From Salinicoccus albus DSM 19776 (GTDB lineage: Bacteria; Bacillota; Bacilli; Staphylococcales; Salinicoccaceae): a stretch of 64,000 nt of DNA. The stretch is taken from assembly GCF_000385175.1 (NCBI RefSeq), contig NZ_ARQJ01000033.1, forward strand, positions 1 to 64,000, in the 5' to 3' direction. Each line of letters starts with the position of its first letter. Positions within the stretch are counted from its first letter, which is position 1. A model generated the notes under the pieces. The model made no database searches. It had not been told where the DNA came from and worked only from the letters and a program-made list of their open reading frames with translations. Shown one piece after another: positions 30,523-39,822 of the stretch. Position numbers and translations under genes: made by a program.

Positions 30523-32780
30523 TCGTCAAAGGGCTGCTGCGGCAGCTCTTTTTTTATACAATGATTCCGCTCGGGTGTGAGTTTTGATTCCACACACATA
30601 ACGTCTCCCCTGATTTTGAATTTGACCATGCCTTCTTTAGAAGTGTCATAGACAGTCTTTCCATCCAGCTTTTTGATGACTTCCGGATGCGGGTGATTGT
30701 AACGGTTACCTGTGCCTGCAGAAACAAGTGCATAATTAAAGTCTGTATGTTTCAGGAATTTATCTCCTGTTGAAGTATTTGAACCGTGATGCGCCAATTT
30801 CAGCACATCAACAGAAAGATTTCCGTATAAATCGATGAGTGCAGACTCCATTTCTGTATCTGTATCACCGGTAAATAGAAATTCAAATTTCCCTAAAGTG
30901 ACCCGTTTAACAAGCGAATGCTGATTGGAATCATCGCTGTTCAGATTGCCATGCGGGAATAGGATCTCAAAATCTATATCACCGACTGTCATTGTCCGGG
31001 TTTTTGTTCCATTGATGAATCCGCCCTGGTAATCCTCGGTCACAGAAGTCTGGTACCATTCCTGAAACCCCGGGTCGAACGGATTTACCATCACATTTTT
31101 CACATCTTTGTTCTGGATAATATGATCCGCTTCACCGCTGTGATCCATATCCATATGGGACAGAATCAAGAGATCGATCTGGTCTGTGCCGCTTTCCTTT
31201 AAATAAGGCAGCACTGTCTGATCCGACAGACGCAAGGCAGATGCCTGAGAATAGTATCTGCCGCCCGTATCAACCATCACAGTATTACTGTTCCTGTGAT
31301 CTTCAATGATAAAAGCATCCCCTTGCCCGACATCGACCATTGTCATCGTATAGTCGTACCATGATAACCGATTGATTATCGTCAGGGATAGTGCGAATAT
31401 CAGACTGTACAGAAGTACTTTCCCTGCATTCTTCATACATATCTCTTTCATCATCATATATGAGAGAATGATTAAAAATATCATCCATAATGTATTGATG
31501 TTCTGTACGGAAAATCGATGCCTGCCCAGACCAGACAGAAAATGTATCAAGGCTTTGAATCCCGTAAAGACCAAGTCATACAATTGATCAAACAGTGCCG
31601 GGAAACCAGCAAAAATCATTATATTATACAGGATGACCATCGGGAAAATGATGAATGAAAACAGAGGGACGAAGATCATATTCATGAATATCCCGCTGAT
31701 GCTTATTTCATTGAATTGGATGAGCACGATCATCAGTGTGGATACTTCAGCAATCGCAGTTATGCCGAAGAGTTGAACCGGCGACGGACAGTTCACCCAG
31801 AAATTTCGAGTCAATATGATCAGATATGTCGTTATGTAGGACAGCTGGAATCCGGCATGATACATTATGAAAGGGTTGATAATCACCTGGACGATAGCTG
31901 TCAGTGAAATGACGGCCAGATACGGCTTTTTTCTCGCAAATGAGGTCATGATCAGCAGCACGGCCATAAGCACAGCCCTTAACACGCTCGGGCTGAAAAA
32001 GTTGATCGCCAGAAACAGCAAAAGCACTATAATCATAATGAGTTTTATCACGTTGATGGTCAGTCCCAGTCTTTTCAACATAAAGAATAAAATACCGCTG
32101 ATAAAGGCGACATGTGTACCGGATATAACATAAAGATGATAAATGTCGAGTTTTTGCAGTGCACCGAAGAAATCGGATTCGATATAGGACTTATTGCCGA
32201 TGGAAAGTGTCAGTATATCGTAAGTATAGTCATACTGGGACTTGGAATGCACTCTTGTTATATATTTGTCACGCAGCTGTGACACTTTCATATTCAGGGT
32301 CAATGGGGTGCTTGAACAATGTTTTAGTTTGACCGATTCATGATAGATCCGCCCATCCAGTCCATTTATTTTTAAATTGAGCCTGTTATCTTTTTTTATG
32401 AAATTCCTTTGCTCAGAAGGCACCGTCACATCAAACAGACCGCTGCATGTTTTCCCGATCGGTATCTTTGTCTCTTCGTCCAAAAACATATCAAAGGTCA
32501 TTCCGTCATGGACGACGATGTGTGCGGTGTGGTCCTGATAATACTTATAACCGGTAACGGTTACAGAATTCACCCGTTTTTCCTCAAGACTTTCAGGCAA
32601 AATAAAAACAGCTGTCATCGTGACAGCTGTTATGAAAATAAGAAGCAGATTAAATCTCAGTAAGTGTATTTTCCGATATGCGATGAATGCTGTAACAGTA
32701 AGACCGAATAATCCCAGTGCCGGAGAAACCAATGTGATATACCCGTTTACTATGGATAAGAAAATTAAAAATATAATCAT
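30519..32780 (-). CDS. comEC: DNA uptake channel ComEC/Rec2
   Basis: A 753-residue polytopic membrane protein that carries transforming single-stranded DNA across the membrane. Hydrophobic spans occur near the N-terminus (1-60). An OB-like region (~90-170) precedes the competence domain of many spans (~190-480, with HLYVISGTHVAFISG and FSPSVLRAVLMA). A C-terminal metallo-beta-lactamase domain follows, with VDVGQGDAF and LSHMDMDHSGEADH. It overlaps comEB by four bases (ATGA). ComEA and ComEB are in the same operon, so the complete late uptake operon is present. Confidence 0.95.
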   Translation of the reverse strand: MIIFLIFLSIVNGYITLVSPALGLFGLTVTAFIAYRKIHLLRFNLLLIFITAVTMTAVFILPESLEEKRVNSVTVTGYKYYQDHTAHIVVHDGMTFDMFLDEETKIPIGKTCSGLFDVTVPSEQRNFIKKDNRLNLKINGLDGRIYHESVKLKHCSSTPLTLNMKVSQLRDKYITRVHSKSQYDYTYDILTLSIGNKSYIESDFFGALQKLDIYHLYVISGTHVAFISGILFFMLKRLGLTINVIKLIMIIVLLLFLAINFFSPSVLRAVLMAVLLIMTSFARKKPYLAVISLTAIVQVIINPFIMYHAGFQLSYITTYLIILTRNFWVNCPSPVQLFGITAIAEVSTLMIVLIQFNEISISGIFMNMIFVPLFSFIIFPMVILYNIMIFAGFPALFDQLYDLVFTGFKALIHFLSGLGRHRFSVQNINTLWMIFLIILSYMMMKEICMKNAGKVLLYSLIFALSLTIINRLSWYDYTMTMVDVGQGDAFIIEDHRNSNTVMVDTGGRYYSQASALRLSDQTVLPYLKESGTDQIDLLILSHMDMDHSGEADHIIQNKDVKNVMVNPFDPGFQEWYQTSVTEDYQGGFINGTKTRTMTVGDIDFEILFPHGNLNSDDSNQHSLVKRVTLGKFEFLFTGDTDTEMESALIDLYGNLSVDVLKLAHHGSNTSTGDKFLKHTDFNYALVSAGTGNRYNHPHPEVIKKLDGKTVYDTSKEGMVKFKIRGDVMCVESKLTPERNHCIKKELPQQPFDD
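30528..30551 (+). terminator. yqzM terminator
   Basis: AAAGGGCTGC (30528-30537) pairs with GCAGCTCTTT (30542-30551), with one G-U pair, and a T-run follows. It lies inside the 3' end of the convergent comEC. Confidence 0.7.
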
Positions 32781-33238
32781 ATTTCTGATTCAAAGTATTT
32801 TGCTACTCTGTGATTATCAAAATCGATCCGTTCATAATTGACCCCTGTCTTATCAAGAAGATTCAGTGCGTACTCATGATTCTTATAGCCTTTGGCGTAA
32901 AAAATATTCTTGATGCCTGCCTGCACCAACGACTTTGTACAGTGAACACACGGGAAATGAGTGACGTACACACTCGCTCCTTCAGTTGAGACACCAAATT
33001 TTGAACACTGAAGCAGGGCATTTATCTCAGCATGTATTGTTCTTATACAATGACTGTCTTCCAGCAGACAACCGACATCGATACAGTGGTCCTCACCGGA
33101 AACTGAGCCATTATACCCACCTGCAATAACCCTGTTGTCTTTCACAATCGTTGCGCCTACTTTCAATCGTTCACAGGTAGAACGCAGACTCAAAAGATGG
33201 CTTTGTGCCAAAAAATACTCATTCCAGCCTATTCTCAT
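32777..33238 (-). CDS. comEB: ComEB, dCMP deaminase family
   Basis: A 153-residue zinc deaminase. The zinc and catalytic motif is IHAEINALLQ, and the second zinc motif PCVHCTKSLVQAG. GCLLEDSHCIRT supplies an extra Cys-rich patch common in dCMP deaminases. It converts dCMP to dUMP; a role in competence has been debated although it lies in the comE operon. The ATG at 33238 is preferred over 33256 because AAGAGG lies nine bases upstream. Confidence 0.93.
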   Translation of the reverse strand: MRIGWNEYFLAQSHLLSLRSTCERLKVGATIVKDNRVIAGGYNGSVSGEDHCIDVGCLLEDSHCIRTIHAEINALLQCSKFGVSTEGASVYVTHFPCVHCTKSLVQAGIKNIFYAKGYKNHEYALNLLDKTGVNYERIDFDNHRVAKYFESEI

Positions 33239-33266
33239 TTTTTTATCCCTCTTCATCTATATATTT

Positions 33267-33890
33267 TCAATCTATTGTAATATACGGTTCAAGACTTTCA
33301 AACGTTTTTTCACCGATGCCCGGTATGTTCATCAGATCTTCAGGTTTCATAAATAATCCATTTTCTTCACGATAATCAACAATCAGCTGTGCTTTTTTCT
33401 CACCGATTCCATTTAAAGTGGTCAATTCCGCGATTTCTCCGGTATTAATATTAACCGTTGTATTGTCAGCTCCCTCTTCAGCTGGAGGATCATACCCTTC
33501 ACTGGGATTGAAATCTTCAGATTCCTCCTTTGTCGGAATGTATATCACCATCTCATCCGAGAGCTTCATGGACTGGTTAACTGAAATCAAATCTGCGGCA
33601 TGTTCAAGCTGAGCTATTTCAAGAACATTTTTCACACGTGCATCTGCTGCCATTTCGTAAACTCCCGGGTGTTTCACTGCGCCTTTAACTTCGACGAAAA
33701 TACTGGAAGACTCCGGTTTGCCCTCCGCTTCTTCACTTTCCTCCTGAATGTTATCCAAAGATGTTTCTTCCACAATTTCAACCGCACCTTTTCCGGGAAA
33801 AATCAGCACAGCAATAATAATTATTATTATGAGCATCATCCCGCCAGCAATATAAAGATTGTAGCGATTCCATAATTCTTTCATATCCAT
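33267..33890 (-). CDS. comEA: Competence DNA receptor ComEA
   Basis: A 207-residue membrane-anchored DNA-binding protein. A single span (about 15-33, with GGMMLIIIIIIAVLIF) is followed by a SLBB-like domain (VEVKGAVKHPGVYEM), an acidic linker and a C-terminal double helix-hairpin-helix (INTGEIAELTTLNGIGEKKA, then EDLMNIPGIGEKTFESL) that binds double-stranded DNA outside the cell. AAGGAGG precedes the ATG. First gene of comEA-comEB-comEC. Confidence 0.95.
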   Translation of the reverse strand: MDMKELWNRYNLYIAGGMMLIIIIIIAVLIFPGKGAVEIVEETSLDNIQEESEEAEGKPESSSIFVEVKGAVKHPGVYEMAADARVKNVLEIAQLEHAADLISVNQSMKLSDEMVIYIPTKEESEDFNPSEGYDPPAEEGADNTTVNINTGEIAELTTLNGIGEKKAQLIVDYREENGLFMKPEDLMNIPGIGEKTFESLEPYITID

Positions 33891-33979
33891 AGATGTCCTC
33901 CTTAAAAAGGTCTTTATCTATATATGGTGAAAAATGGTCGATTTGCTCTTTTTTACGTTCAGATAAATTTATTAACTCA

Positions 33980-34015
33980 AAAAAGCTTTGTAACTTAATA
34001 GTTACAAAGCTTTTT
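33980..34015 (-). terminator. Terminator after yqeM
   Basis: A 15-bp perfect stem, AAAAAGCTTTGTAAC (33980-33994) with 34001-34015 around TTAATA, contains the yqeM stop codon and is followed by a T-run on the minus strand. It separates the yqeG-yqeM operon from comEA. Confidence 0.85.
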
Positions 34016-34736
34016 TGATAACATAAAAAACACGTTCACATATTTCAGACACAGGATTGCTCATATCAAAATCGCTGAATGCGATATCGAGCGACATCCC
34101 TGAATTATCAATCATGCGGAGCATATCTTTATGATTATAAGTTCTCTGATGATGGATTTCATCAAAACGCGTATAGAGACCGGAATCATCTTCTTTGATA
34201 AAAAAACTCATATCGTGAATGACCGAATGCGGCGCGTCTCCCTTAACGCAATCCCATATATATGTGATATGTTCTGTTTCATCACTATAGGTCATATCAT
34301 TAAAATCCTGCTCCATTTTAAACACACTGTGTATATCAAATATAAATACGCCGGTGTGACTTAAATGTTTTTTGACCTGTTCAAAAATCTGCATTAATTC
34401 CTGTTCATCTGCTGCGTAATTCAATACATCAACAGTAGCCGTGATGATATCAAATTGATTATTCAATTGAAATGTCCGCATATCATCCGTGAAATAATCA
34501 ATGGATTTTTCCGGATAGCTGTTAGCTGCTTCAATCATGCCGGCCGACAGATCAAATGCTTGAATTTCGTCAAAGTCAAGCGCCCTTGTCAATGCGCCGG
34601 TACCGCATCCGATATCAAGCACTGAATGTCTGCCGTCCTTATAGCTGTGAATGATATCCAGCCATAGAGGATAAGGCATATCATATGTCAGTTCCTCATA
34701 ATATCTGCTGAATTTCTGATAGGCATCATGAGGCAT
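34002..34736 (-). CDS. Class I SAM-dependent methyltransferase YqeM
   Basis: A 244-residue putative methyltransferase of the YqeM group. SAM motif I is VLDIGCGTGALTRAL (about 42-56), and motif II-like FDIITATVDVLNYA follows. The substrate is unknown. The start at ATG 34736 (MPHDAYQKFSRYY) is preferred because the upstream part of the frame overlaps rsfS and has no family match; a GGTGA lies eight bases before it. It overlaps the rsfS end by 11 bp. Last gene of the yqeG cluster. Confidence 0.85.
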   Translation of the reverse strand: MPHDAYQKFSRYYEELTYDMPYPLWLDIIHSYKDGRHSVLDIGCGTGALTRALDFDEIQAFDLSAGMIEAANSYPEKSIDYFTDDMRTFQLNNQFDIITATVDVLNYAADEQELMQIFEQVKKHLSHTGVFIFDIHSVFKMEQDFNDMTYSDETEHITYIWDCVKGDAPHSVIHDMSFFIKEDDSGLYTRFDEIHHQRTYNHKDMLRMIDNSGMSLDIAFSDFDMSNPVSEICERVFYVIKKAL

Positions 34737-35064
34737 CGACGTGTTCACCATTTTTGAAAAGACGTTCCAGATTGTAATAGTCCCTCTCAGGTTTATGGAA
34801 TATATGAACGACGACATTGTTTACGTCTACCAGTATCCACTTGCCCTCTCTGTAGCCCTCTGTAACCGTATGAAGATTATTGTCTATAGATGCTTTTTTC
34901 ACTTCATCAGCAATCGCCTGAACCTGCCTGTCGGAATGCCCATGACATATAATATAATAATCGGTTACACTGCTCGTATCAGTCACATCAAATTTCATTA
35001 TATTTTCTGCATTTTTATTATCACACGATTTTATCATTAAATTGACAAGTGCCTCGCTTTGCAT
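34726..35064 (-). CDS. rsfS: Ribosomal silencing factor RsfS
   Basis: A 112-residue RsfS/YqeL (Iojap family) protein that binds L14 of the 50S subunit and blocks joining with 30S when nutrients are low. FDVTDTSSVTDYYIICHG and VDVNNVVVHIFHKPERDYYNLERLF are the family motifs. AAGGAGTGACAG precedes the ATG. Between yqeK (4 bp) and yqeM. Confidence 0.95.
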   Translation of the reverse strand: MQSEALVNLMIKSCDNKNAENIMKFDVTDTSSVTDYYIICHGHSDRQVQAIADEVKKASIDNNLHTVTEGYREGKWILVDVNNVVVHIFHKPERDYYNLERLFKNGEHVDAS

Positions 35065-35068
35065 TCTG

Positions 35069-35638
35069 TCACTCCTTCACCATATTATAATAATTCAGGC
35101 ATTCTACAGTTTTTGGGTAGACTGTGCGATCATTTGAAACGAGATGGAGCATATTTGCTTTGGTTATTTCATAAACCGCCAGATCCAGATCTTCATCGTC
35201 GTAGATGATTGATCTGATGTCATCCACTCCCGGCTGTGATCTCTTGGGTTCAATATAATCCGCCACAAAAATAATCTTTTCATTCAATGTCATCCGGCTT
35301 CTGCCGGATGTGTGGTTCATGATCGCCTGATAGATTTCTTCATCTTCGATGCCATGCTCATTTCTCATCCTGACGGCAGCCACAGGTCCATGGAGAATTT
35401 CCGCTTTAAAGCTCAACAGGTTTGGATCCAGTTTATATTCAGTAACATACTGATACATTTCACTGAGCTCATCGTGCTTGCAATAATCATGGAGTATGCC
35501 TGCGAGGAAGCATTTTTCCTCATCACCTTTGAATATATTCGCCATTTCAACAGCTGTCTCGGCAACACGTTTAGAATGCTTATACCTTTTTTCAGGCAGT
35601 TTTTCTTTTGCCAGTGTTTTTGCATCTTTATGATTCAT
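35069..35638 (-). CDS. HD-domain nucleotidase YqeK
   Basis: A 189-residue HD-domain hydrolase; family members split diadenosine tetraphosphate symmetrically. Metal ligands are visible in HSKRVAETAV, AGILHDYCKHDE (the HD pair) and EILHGPVAAVRMR, with NHTSGRSRM and FVADYIEPKRS later. The ATG at 35638 is chosen, since AAGGAG is too close to the ATG at 35647. It overlaps nadD by 11 bp. Confidence 0.92.
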   Translation of the reverse strand: MNHKDAKTLAKEKLPEKRYKHSKRVAETAVEMANIFKGDEEKCFLAGILHDYCKHDELSEMYQYVTEYKLDPNLLSFKAEILHGPVAAVRMRNEHGIEDEEIYQAIMNHTSGRSRMTLNEKIIFVADYIEPKRSQPGVDDIRSIIYDDEDLDLAVYEITKANMLHLVSNDRTVYPKTVECLNYYNMVKE

Positions 35639-36191
35639 ACAACCCATGCTCCTTTATATACTTAAACACACCTGCGTCCAATTGATGTCTTACCGGATCA
35701 TTGTTCATTATCCGGCTGCGTATCACAGTTGAGGATACTTCCACCACAGGCTGATTCAGCTGGATAAACGGTTCCTGGATATGGGGCCCCTCCCCTATCC
35801 TGTCCAGAACGACAAAATGCATCAATTCCAGAAGTTCATCCTTTTTATACCATCTATCAAAATTGAGATACTGATCCCAGCCCATCAGAAAATACAAAGC
35901 GTCATTGGGATACTCAGTCTTCAAATACCTGGCGGTGTCATACGTATAGCTGGCACGTTCATGATCTATCTCGTATTTATCCAGTGCCATAAAATCGTAC
36001 TCACGGGTAATCATTTCAAGCATATTTATCCTGTGTTCATCCTCAATCGGCTTTAATGTCTTAAGCGGCGACTGCTTCACTGGGATAAAAATGATCTTAT
36101 CAAAATCCATCTTAATCTTCGCCTCAACGACCGCGTGGATATGTCCGATATGAATCGGATCGAATGACCCTCCGAAAACCGCTATTTTCAT
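35628..36191 (-). CDS. nadD: Nicotinate-mononucleotide adenylyltransferase
   Basis: A 187-residue nucleotidyltransferase that makes deamido-NAD from nicotinate mononucleotide and ATP. The GGSFDPIHIGH motif at the N-terminus and the late VSSTVIRSRI (ISSTxIR-type) motif bind ATP; LMGWDQYLNFDRWYK lies between. Start overlaps the yhbY stop by four bases. Confidence 0.96.
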   Translation of the reverse strand: MKIAVFGGSFDPIHIGHIHAVVEAKIKMDFDKIIFIPVKQSPLKTLKPIEDEHRINMLEMITREYDFMALDKYEIDHERASYTYDTARYLKTEYPNDALYFLMGWDQYLNFDRWYKKDELLELMHFVVLDRIGEGPHIQEPFIQLNQPVVEVSSTVIRSRIMNNDPVRHQLDAGVFKYIKEHGLYES

Positions 36192-36484
36192 GCCTGCTCT
36201 ATCTTATTTTCCTTTTTTGATTTCCGGTAGATCACGATCGTGCTGCCGATTACATTTACAATATGACTGTCCGTCCGCCGGCTGATCTGTTCCGCAATGG
36301 AATCCTTATCTTCAATGCAGTTCTGCAGAACAGATACTTTAATCAGTTCCCTCTTTTCCAATACATCATCAATCTGTACTATAAAATTATCATTGACTCC
36401 ATTTTTACCGACTTGAAAAATCGGGTTCAGATGATGTGCTTCCGATTTGAGCTGTTTTACCTGACGGGATGTTAATTTGTCCAT
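36188..36484 (-). CDS. yhbY: CRM-domain RNA-binding protein YhbY/YqeI
   Basis: A 98-residue protein made of one CRM domain: LTSRQVKQLKSEAHHLNPIF, QVGKNGVNDNFI (GxxG loop) and a late RTDSHIVNVIGSTIVIYR. It associates with pre-50S particles. It overlaps aroE by 13 bp and nadD by 4 bp. Confidence 0.94.
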   Translation of the reverse strand: MDKLTSRQVKQLKSEAHHLNPIFQVGKNGVNDNFIVQIDDVLEKRELIKVSVLQNCIEDKDSIAEQISRRTDSHIVNVIGSTIVIYRKSKKENKIEQA

Positions 36485-37290
36485 GACTTACCTCCAAAAT
36501 ATTCCTTACATTTTTTATTGACAGCTTCATAGCTGCCTGTTTCTCCGGTCCAGATCTTATAGGCATCCATTGCCTGGGACACGAGCATGAAAAGTCCATT
36601 CATATATGAATGTTCATTGAAATAACCCAGAAATTCGGTTTTTTCAGGCTGGTATATTAAATCGACCCCCAGCACATTCTCTGTCACCAGTGTGCGCGGG
36701 ATGTCCATCGTTTCAAATACATCCTCGCCCTTCATACCTATCGGCGTGGCATTAATAATGACGTCATACGCTGCCGTTTCCTTTATGTCTTCAATTAATA
36801 TCGCTTCAAAATCAGTTTCCTTAAATCTCTCAAAGCTCTCCTTTCTTCTCGCAGCAACAGTTACATGGTCATCACGATCTGCATGGGCACGGTGTACAGC
36901 TTTTGCTGCGCCGCCGGCCCCAATAATCAATACATTTCTCTGTTGCTTGCCAAAATGTGTAATAAACGCGTGCATGTACCCTGTAATATCAGTGTTATGG
37001 CCGACAAAACGTCCGTTTATGATTGAGACTGTATTTACTGCACCAATTTTTTGAGCGCCCTCATCAACCTCATCAAGAAATTCGATGATCTTCTCCTTAT
37101 GGGGGATGGTGACATTAAACCCATCCAGCGCGTTTCGCCTGGCGATATCATGGATGAACTGTAAATTTTCTGGTTTGATATCAAGGATTTTATATACATC
37201 GTCCGTACCTTTAGCATCAAAATTTGCCTGATGGATCGTCGGGGAGAACGAATGTTCAATCGAATGCCCGATTACTGCATATTTACCCAT
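36472..37290 (-). CDS. aroE: Shikimate dehydrogenase
   Basis: A 272-residue enzyme that reduces 3-dehydroshikimate with NADPH. The N-terminal shikimate-binding HSIEHSFSPTIHQ and NVTIPHKEKI (catalytic Lys), and the NADP motif IGAGGAAKAVHRA, are present. The ATG at 37290 (MGKYAVIGHS) has an AAGGGGGGG ribosome-binding site; the longer frame to 37329 runs inside yqeH. Usual place after yqeH. Confidence 0.96.
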   Translation of the reverse strand: MGKYAVIGHSIEHSFSPTIHQANFDAKGTDDVYKILDIKPENLQFIHDIARRNALDGFNVTIPHKEKIIEFLDEVDEGAQKIGAVNTVSIINGRFVGHNTDITGYMHAFITHFGKQQRNVLIIGAGGAAKAVHRAHADRDDHVTVAARRKESFERFKETDFEAILIEDIKETAAYDVIINATPIGMKGEDVFETMDIPRTLVTENVLGVDLIYQPEKTEFLGYFNEHSYMNGLFMLVSQAMDAYKIWTGETGSYEAVNKKCKEYFGGKSWTN

Positions 37291-38395
37291 TATACCCCCC
37301 CTTAAAAATGGTCGGCCGCAGGACGGCATCTACACCTTTCGGAACTCTCACGCTAATTTTCGCACCGGCGGTGATTGATATGAAAGCCAGTCCGCTGATT
37401 GAAAGATCACTGTCATTATCTACGGTAAATTCATAACTGGTAAAATCGTTTTCCAGATAAGGAGATTCGATATCCGGCGGCGCCAGCAGTCCATCATAGT
37501 GATTTTTATAAAACGCGTCAGCATTATCGAGCTTTGTCCTGTGGATGGTTATTTTATCAGCCGCATAAACTGTGAAGGATGCTTTTTCCCCTTCTGTGAA
37601 ATCAACTCTTGCAAGGTTAGATATGAACAGTGTCTGTCCGCTGTTCAGCTGGAATACTTTTGGCTTGATTTCTTTCTCAGGCATGATGGACTTCAATGAT
37701 TCCTGTTTGATATAATGCGCCATCTGGGAGGGGACGACTACCCCCGGAGTATCATAGATGAAAGTATCTTCATCAAGCGGGATGTCTATCAGATCTAAAG
37801 TAGTCCCCGGGAAACGGCTGGTCGTTATCACTTCTTTATCGCCGGTGGTATTTTCAATCAGTTTATTGATAAGCATGGACTTGCCCACATTCGTTGTACC
37901 CACAACGTAAACATCCTGACCGTTTGCAAGTTCAGATATTTTATCGATCAGTCTGTCGATACCTTCGTTTTTCTCCGCACTGATGACTACAGTATCCTGG
38001 GCTTTGATACCTGCTTCACTCAGCATATGTTTCGCTCTGTGAACGACTCTGTTCTGATTCACTGATTTCGGCAGGAGATCTATTTTATTGACGACGGCAA
38101 GCACGTTTTTATCTCCTACAATCCGGTTGAACGAGGGAATCAGGCTGCCGTGGAAATCAAAGACATCGATCACTTTGACAATGAGGCCTTCAGTTTCATA
38201 AAGTGCATTCAGCATTGTCAGAAAATCCCCTGAATCCACATCCAGATCCATTATCTCATTATAATGTTTTAACCTGTAGCAGCGCTGACAGATAGCATCT
38301 TCCCTCCGCAAGCCGCTGGCGGGTATATACCCCGGCTGGTGTTCATGCTCAGACTGAAGTACTGCCCCGCAGCCGATACATTTTACGTCTTCCAA
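37283..38395 (-). CDS. yqeH: Ribosome biogenesis GTPase YqeH
   Basis: A 370-residue circularly permuted GTPase needed for 30S assembly. An N-terminal zinc finger (CIGCGAVLQ and CQRCYRLKHY) is followed by motifs in permuted order: NKIDLLPK (G4), ISAEKNEGID (G5-like), GTTNVGKSMLINKL (G1) and DTPGV (G3). The C-terminal part binds RNA. It lies four bases after yqeG and overlaps aroE by 8 bp. Confidence 0.96.
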   Translation of the reverse strand: MEDVKCIGCGAVLQSEHEHQPGYIPASGLRREDAICQRCYRLKHYNEIMDLDVDSGDFLTMLNALYETEGLIVKVIDVFDFHGSLIPSFNRIVGDKNVLAVVNKIDLLPKSVNQNRVVHRAKHMLSEAGIKAQDTVVISAEKNEGIDRLIDKISELANGQDVYVVGTTNVGKSMLINKLIENTTGDKEVITTSRFPGTTLDLIDIPLDEDTFIYDTPGVVVPSQMAHYIKQESLKSIMPEKEIKPKVFQLNSGQTLFISNLARVDFTEGEKASFTVYAADKITIHRTKLDNADAFYKNHYDGLLAPPDIESPYLENDFTSYEFTVDNDSDLSISGLAFISITAGAKISVRVPKGVDAVLRPTIFKGGYNG

Positions 38396-38398
38396 ATT

Positions 38399-38926
38399 TT
38401 ACTGCCTCCAATTGATTAAACCTTTGCGGTTAAAATATCTCATAATAATTCTTTCGATACTGCGATTGGCCCGTGTGGACCAGCCGTCCCTGCTTTTGAC
38501 AGGAAGCACAAGTATGCTTTTTACACCCTCCATGTTCGCACCTAGAATATCAGTCATCAGCTGGTCGCCGACCATCACCGTTTCTGATTTTCTGGTGCCC
38601 ATCATTCTCACTGCCTTTCTGTACCCCCTGCCCAGCGGTTTTTTGGCACTGAAGATGTAGTTGATATCATGCGGGTCACAAAATTCACTCACCCGGACTT
38701 TATTGCCGTTTGATACTATCGTAATCTTTATATCATTTTCTTTCATGGACTTAAACCACCTGGTCACCGTTTCATTAGCGTGCGGCTCATCATATCCGAC
38801 AAGCGTATTATCCAGATCGGTAATGACAGCCGTTATATTACGTTCTTTCAAATATTCAGGTGTTATGATATTGAAATTGACAAAATAATCGCTTGGCAGA
38901 AAATACTTTTCCAAAAAGTTCAACAT
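38399..38926 (-). CDS. HAD-family phosphatase YqeG
   Basis: A 175-residue HAD phosphatase of the YqeG type. Motif I AVITDLDNTLVGYDEP, motif II TIVSNG, the Lys in SAKKPLGRGYRK, and motif III VMVGDQLMTDILGAN are all there. The ATG at 38926 (MLNFLEKYFLPSDYF) follows GAGGTGCAAA; the frame is open to 38962. First gene of the yqeG-yqeM operon. Substrate unknown. Confidence 0.93.
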   Translation of the reverse strand: MLNFLEKYFLPSDYFVNFNIITPEYLKERNITAVITDLDNTLVGYDEPHANETVTRWFKSMKENDIKITIVSNGNKVRVSEFCDPHDINYIFSAKKPLGRGYRKAVRMMGTRKSETVMVGDQLMTDILGANMEGVKSILVLPVKSRDGWSTRANRSIERIIMRYFNRKGLINWRQ

Positions 38927-38970
38927 TTTGCACCTCAATCGGGCTTTATTATATTTTAACACAAAAATAA

Positions 38971-38996
38971 AAGCGCCTTAATAAATTAAGGCACTT
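38971..38996 (-). terminator. Terminator after mtnN and the small membrane ORF
   Basis: AAGCGCCTTAAT (38971-38982) pairs with ATTAAGGCACTT (38985-38996) with one mismatch; the minus strand continues TTTTATTTTTG. Confidence 0.7.
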
Positions 38997-39001
38997 ATGG
39001 A

Positions 39002-39100
39002 TTACTCGTTAATTTCATTATCCTCTGTTTCGGTATCCCTGTATATCAAGTATCCGATTACAACTGTAATGACGAATGCAATAATCATAAGAAAAGTCAC
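39002..39100 (-). CDS. Possible 32-residue membrane protein
   Basis: A GTG-started frame encodes MTFLMIIAFVITVVIGYLIY followed by a short acidic tail (RDTETEDNEINE). GGAGGG stands six bases before the GTG, and the frame fills the space between mtnN and the terminator exactly. The layout (hydrophobic span, charged cytoplasmic tail) is that of many real small membrane proteins. I know no family for it. It is probably co-transcribed with mtnN. Confidence 0.5.
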   Translation of the reverse strand: MTFLMIIAFVITVVIGYLIYRDTETEDNEINE

Positions 39101-39114
39101 GGATATCCCTCCAG

Positions 39115-39822
39115 TTACAAGTCCTTCAGTAATGATTTTACAACTTCAGACGAATGAATACAAGCTTTAGATAAAAATTCATTATATGACATATCGGCGG
39201 TATCATCCGCTTTATCGGATATGGAGCGGATGATGACAAATGCTGTCGAATGCTGATAGCATGTCTGTGCAATGGCGGCAGACTCCATATCCACGGCAAG
39301 CGCCTGTCTGAATTTTTCAGTGATCATTCCTTTTTGTGGCGCACTGCCGACAAAAGCATCACCACTGACTATCAGGCCGCTGTGCCCCGTAATTTCAGTG
39401 TTCTTTTTGACCGCCTGTAACGCCAGCTTATTCAAACCTTTATCTGCAATATAAAACTTTGGCATGCCTGGCAGCTGCCCGGGTTCATAACCAAATTCGG
39501 ATGCATCCGCATCATGGTGCAGTACATTTGTACTTACCACCATATCGGTGACATCCAGTGCTGTTGACAAAGCGCCGGCCACACCTGTATTGACGACAAT
39601 CTTTATATCATATCTGTCGATAATGAGTGCCGTAATGATACTCGCATTCACCTTGCCGATACCACTCTCAACAAGCGCAATTTCCCTGCCTTCGAGTGTG
39701 CCTCTGTAAACATCGGCGTGTGCGACAGTATCGACAGATGATACATCCATCCACTCCCTGAGGATATCCGTCTCTTCTTTCATGGCGCCGATGATTCCAA
39801 TGACACCCTGATGATCAGTCAA
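39115..39822 (-). CDS. mtnN: 5'-methylthioadenosine/S-adenosylhomocysteine nucleosidase
   Basis: A 235-residue nucleosidase (Pfs) that cleaves adenine from MTA and [13 protein letters not shown] (catalytic Glu), [15 protein letters not shown] and the [14 protein letters not shown] motif are typical, and IRSISDKAD carries the catalytic Asp. The likely first codon is TTG at 39822, which overlaps the greA end by 8 bp; no better start is visible. Confidence 0.94.
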   Translation of the reverse strand: MTDHQGVIGIIGAMKEETDILREWMDVSSVDTVAHADVYRGTLEGREIALVESGIGKVNASIITALIIDRYDIKIVVNTGVAGALSTALDVTDMVVSTNVLHHDADASEFGYEPGQLPGMPKFYIADKGLNKLALQAVKKNTEITGHSGLIVSGDAFVGSAPQKGMITEKFRQALAVDMESAAIAQTCYQHSTAFVIIRSISDKADDTADMSYNEFLSKACIHSSEVVKSLLKDL

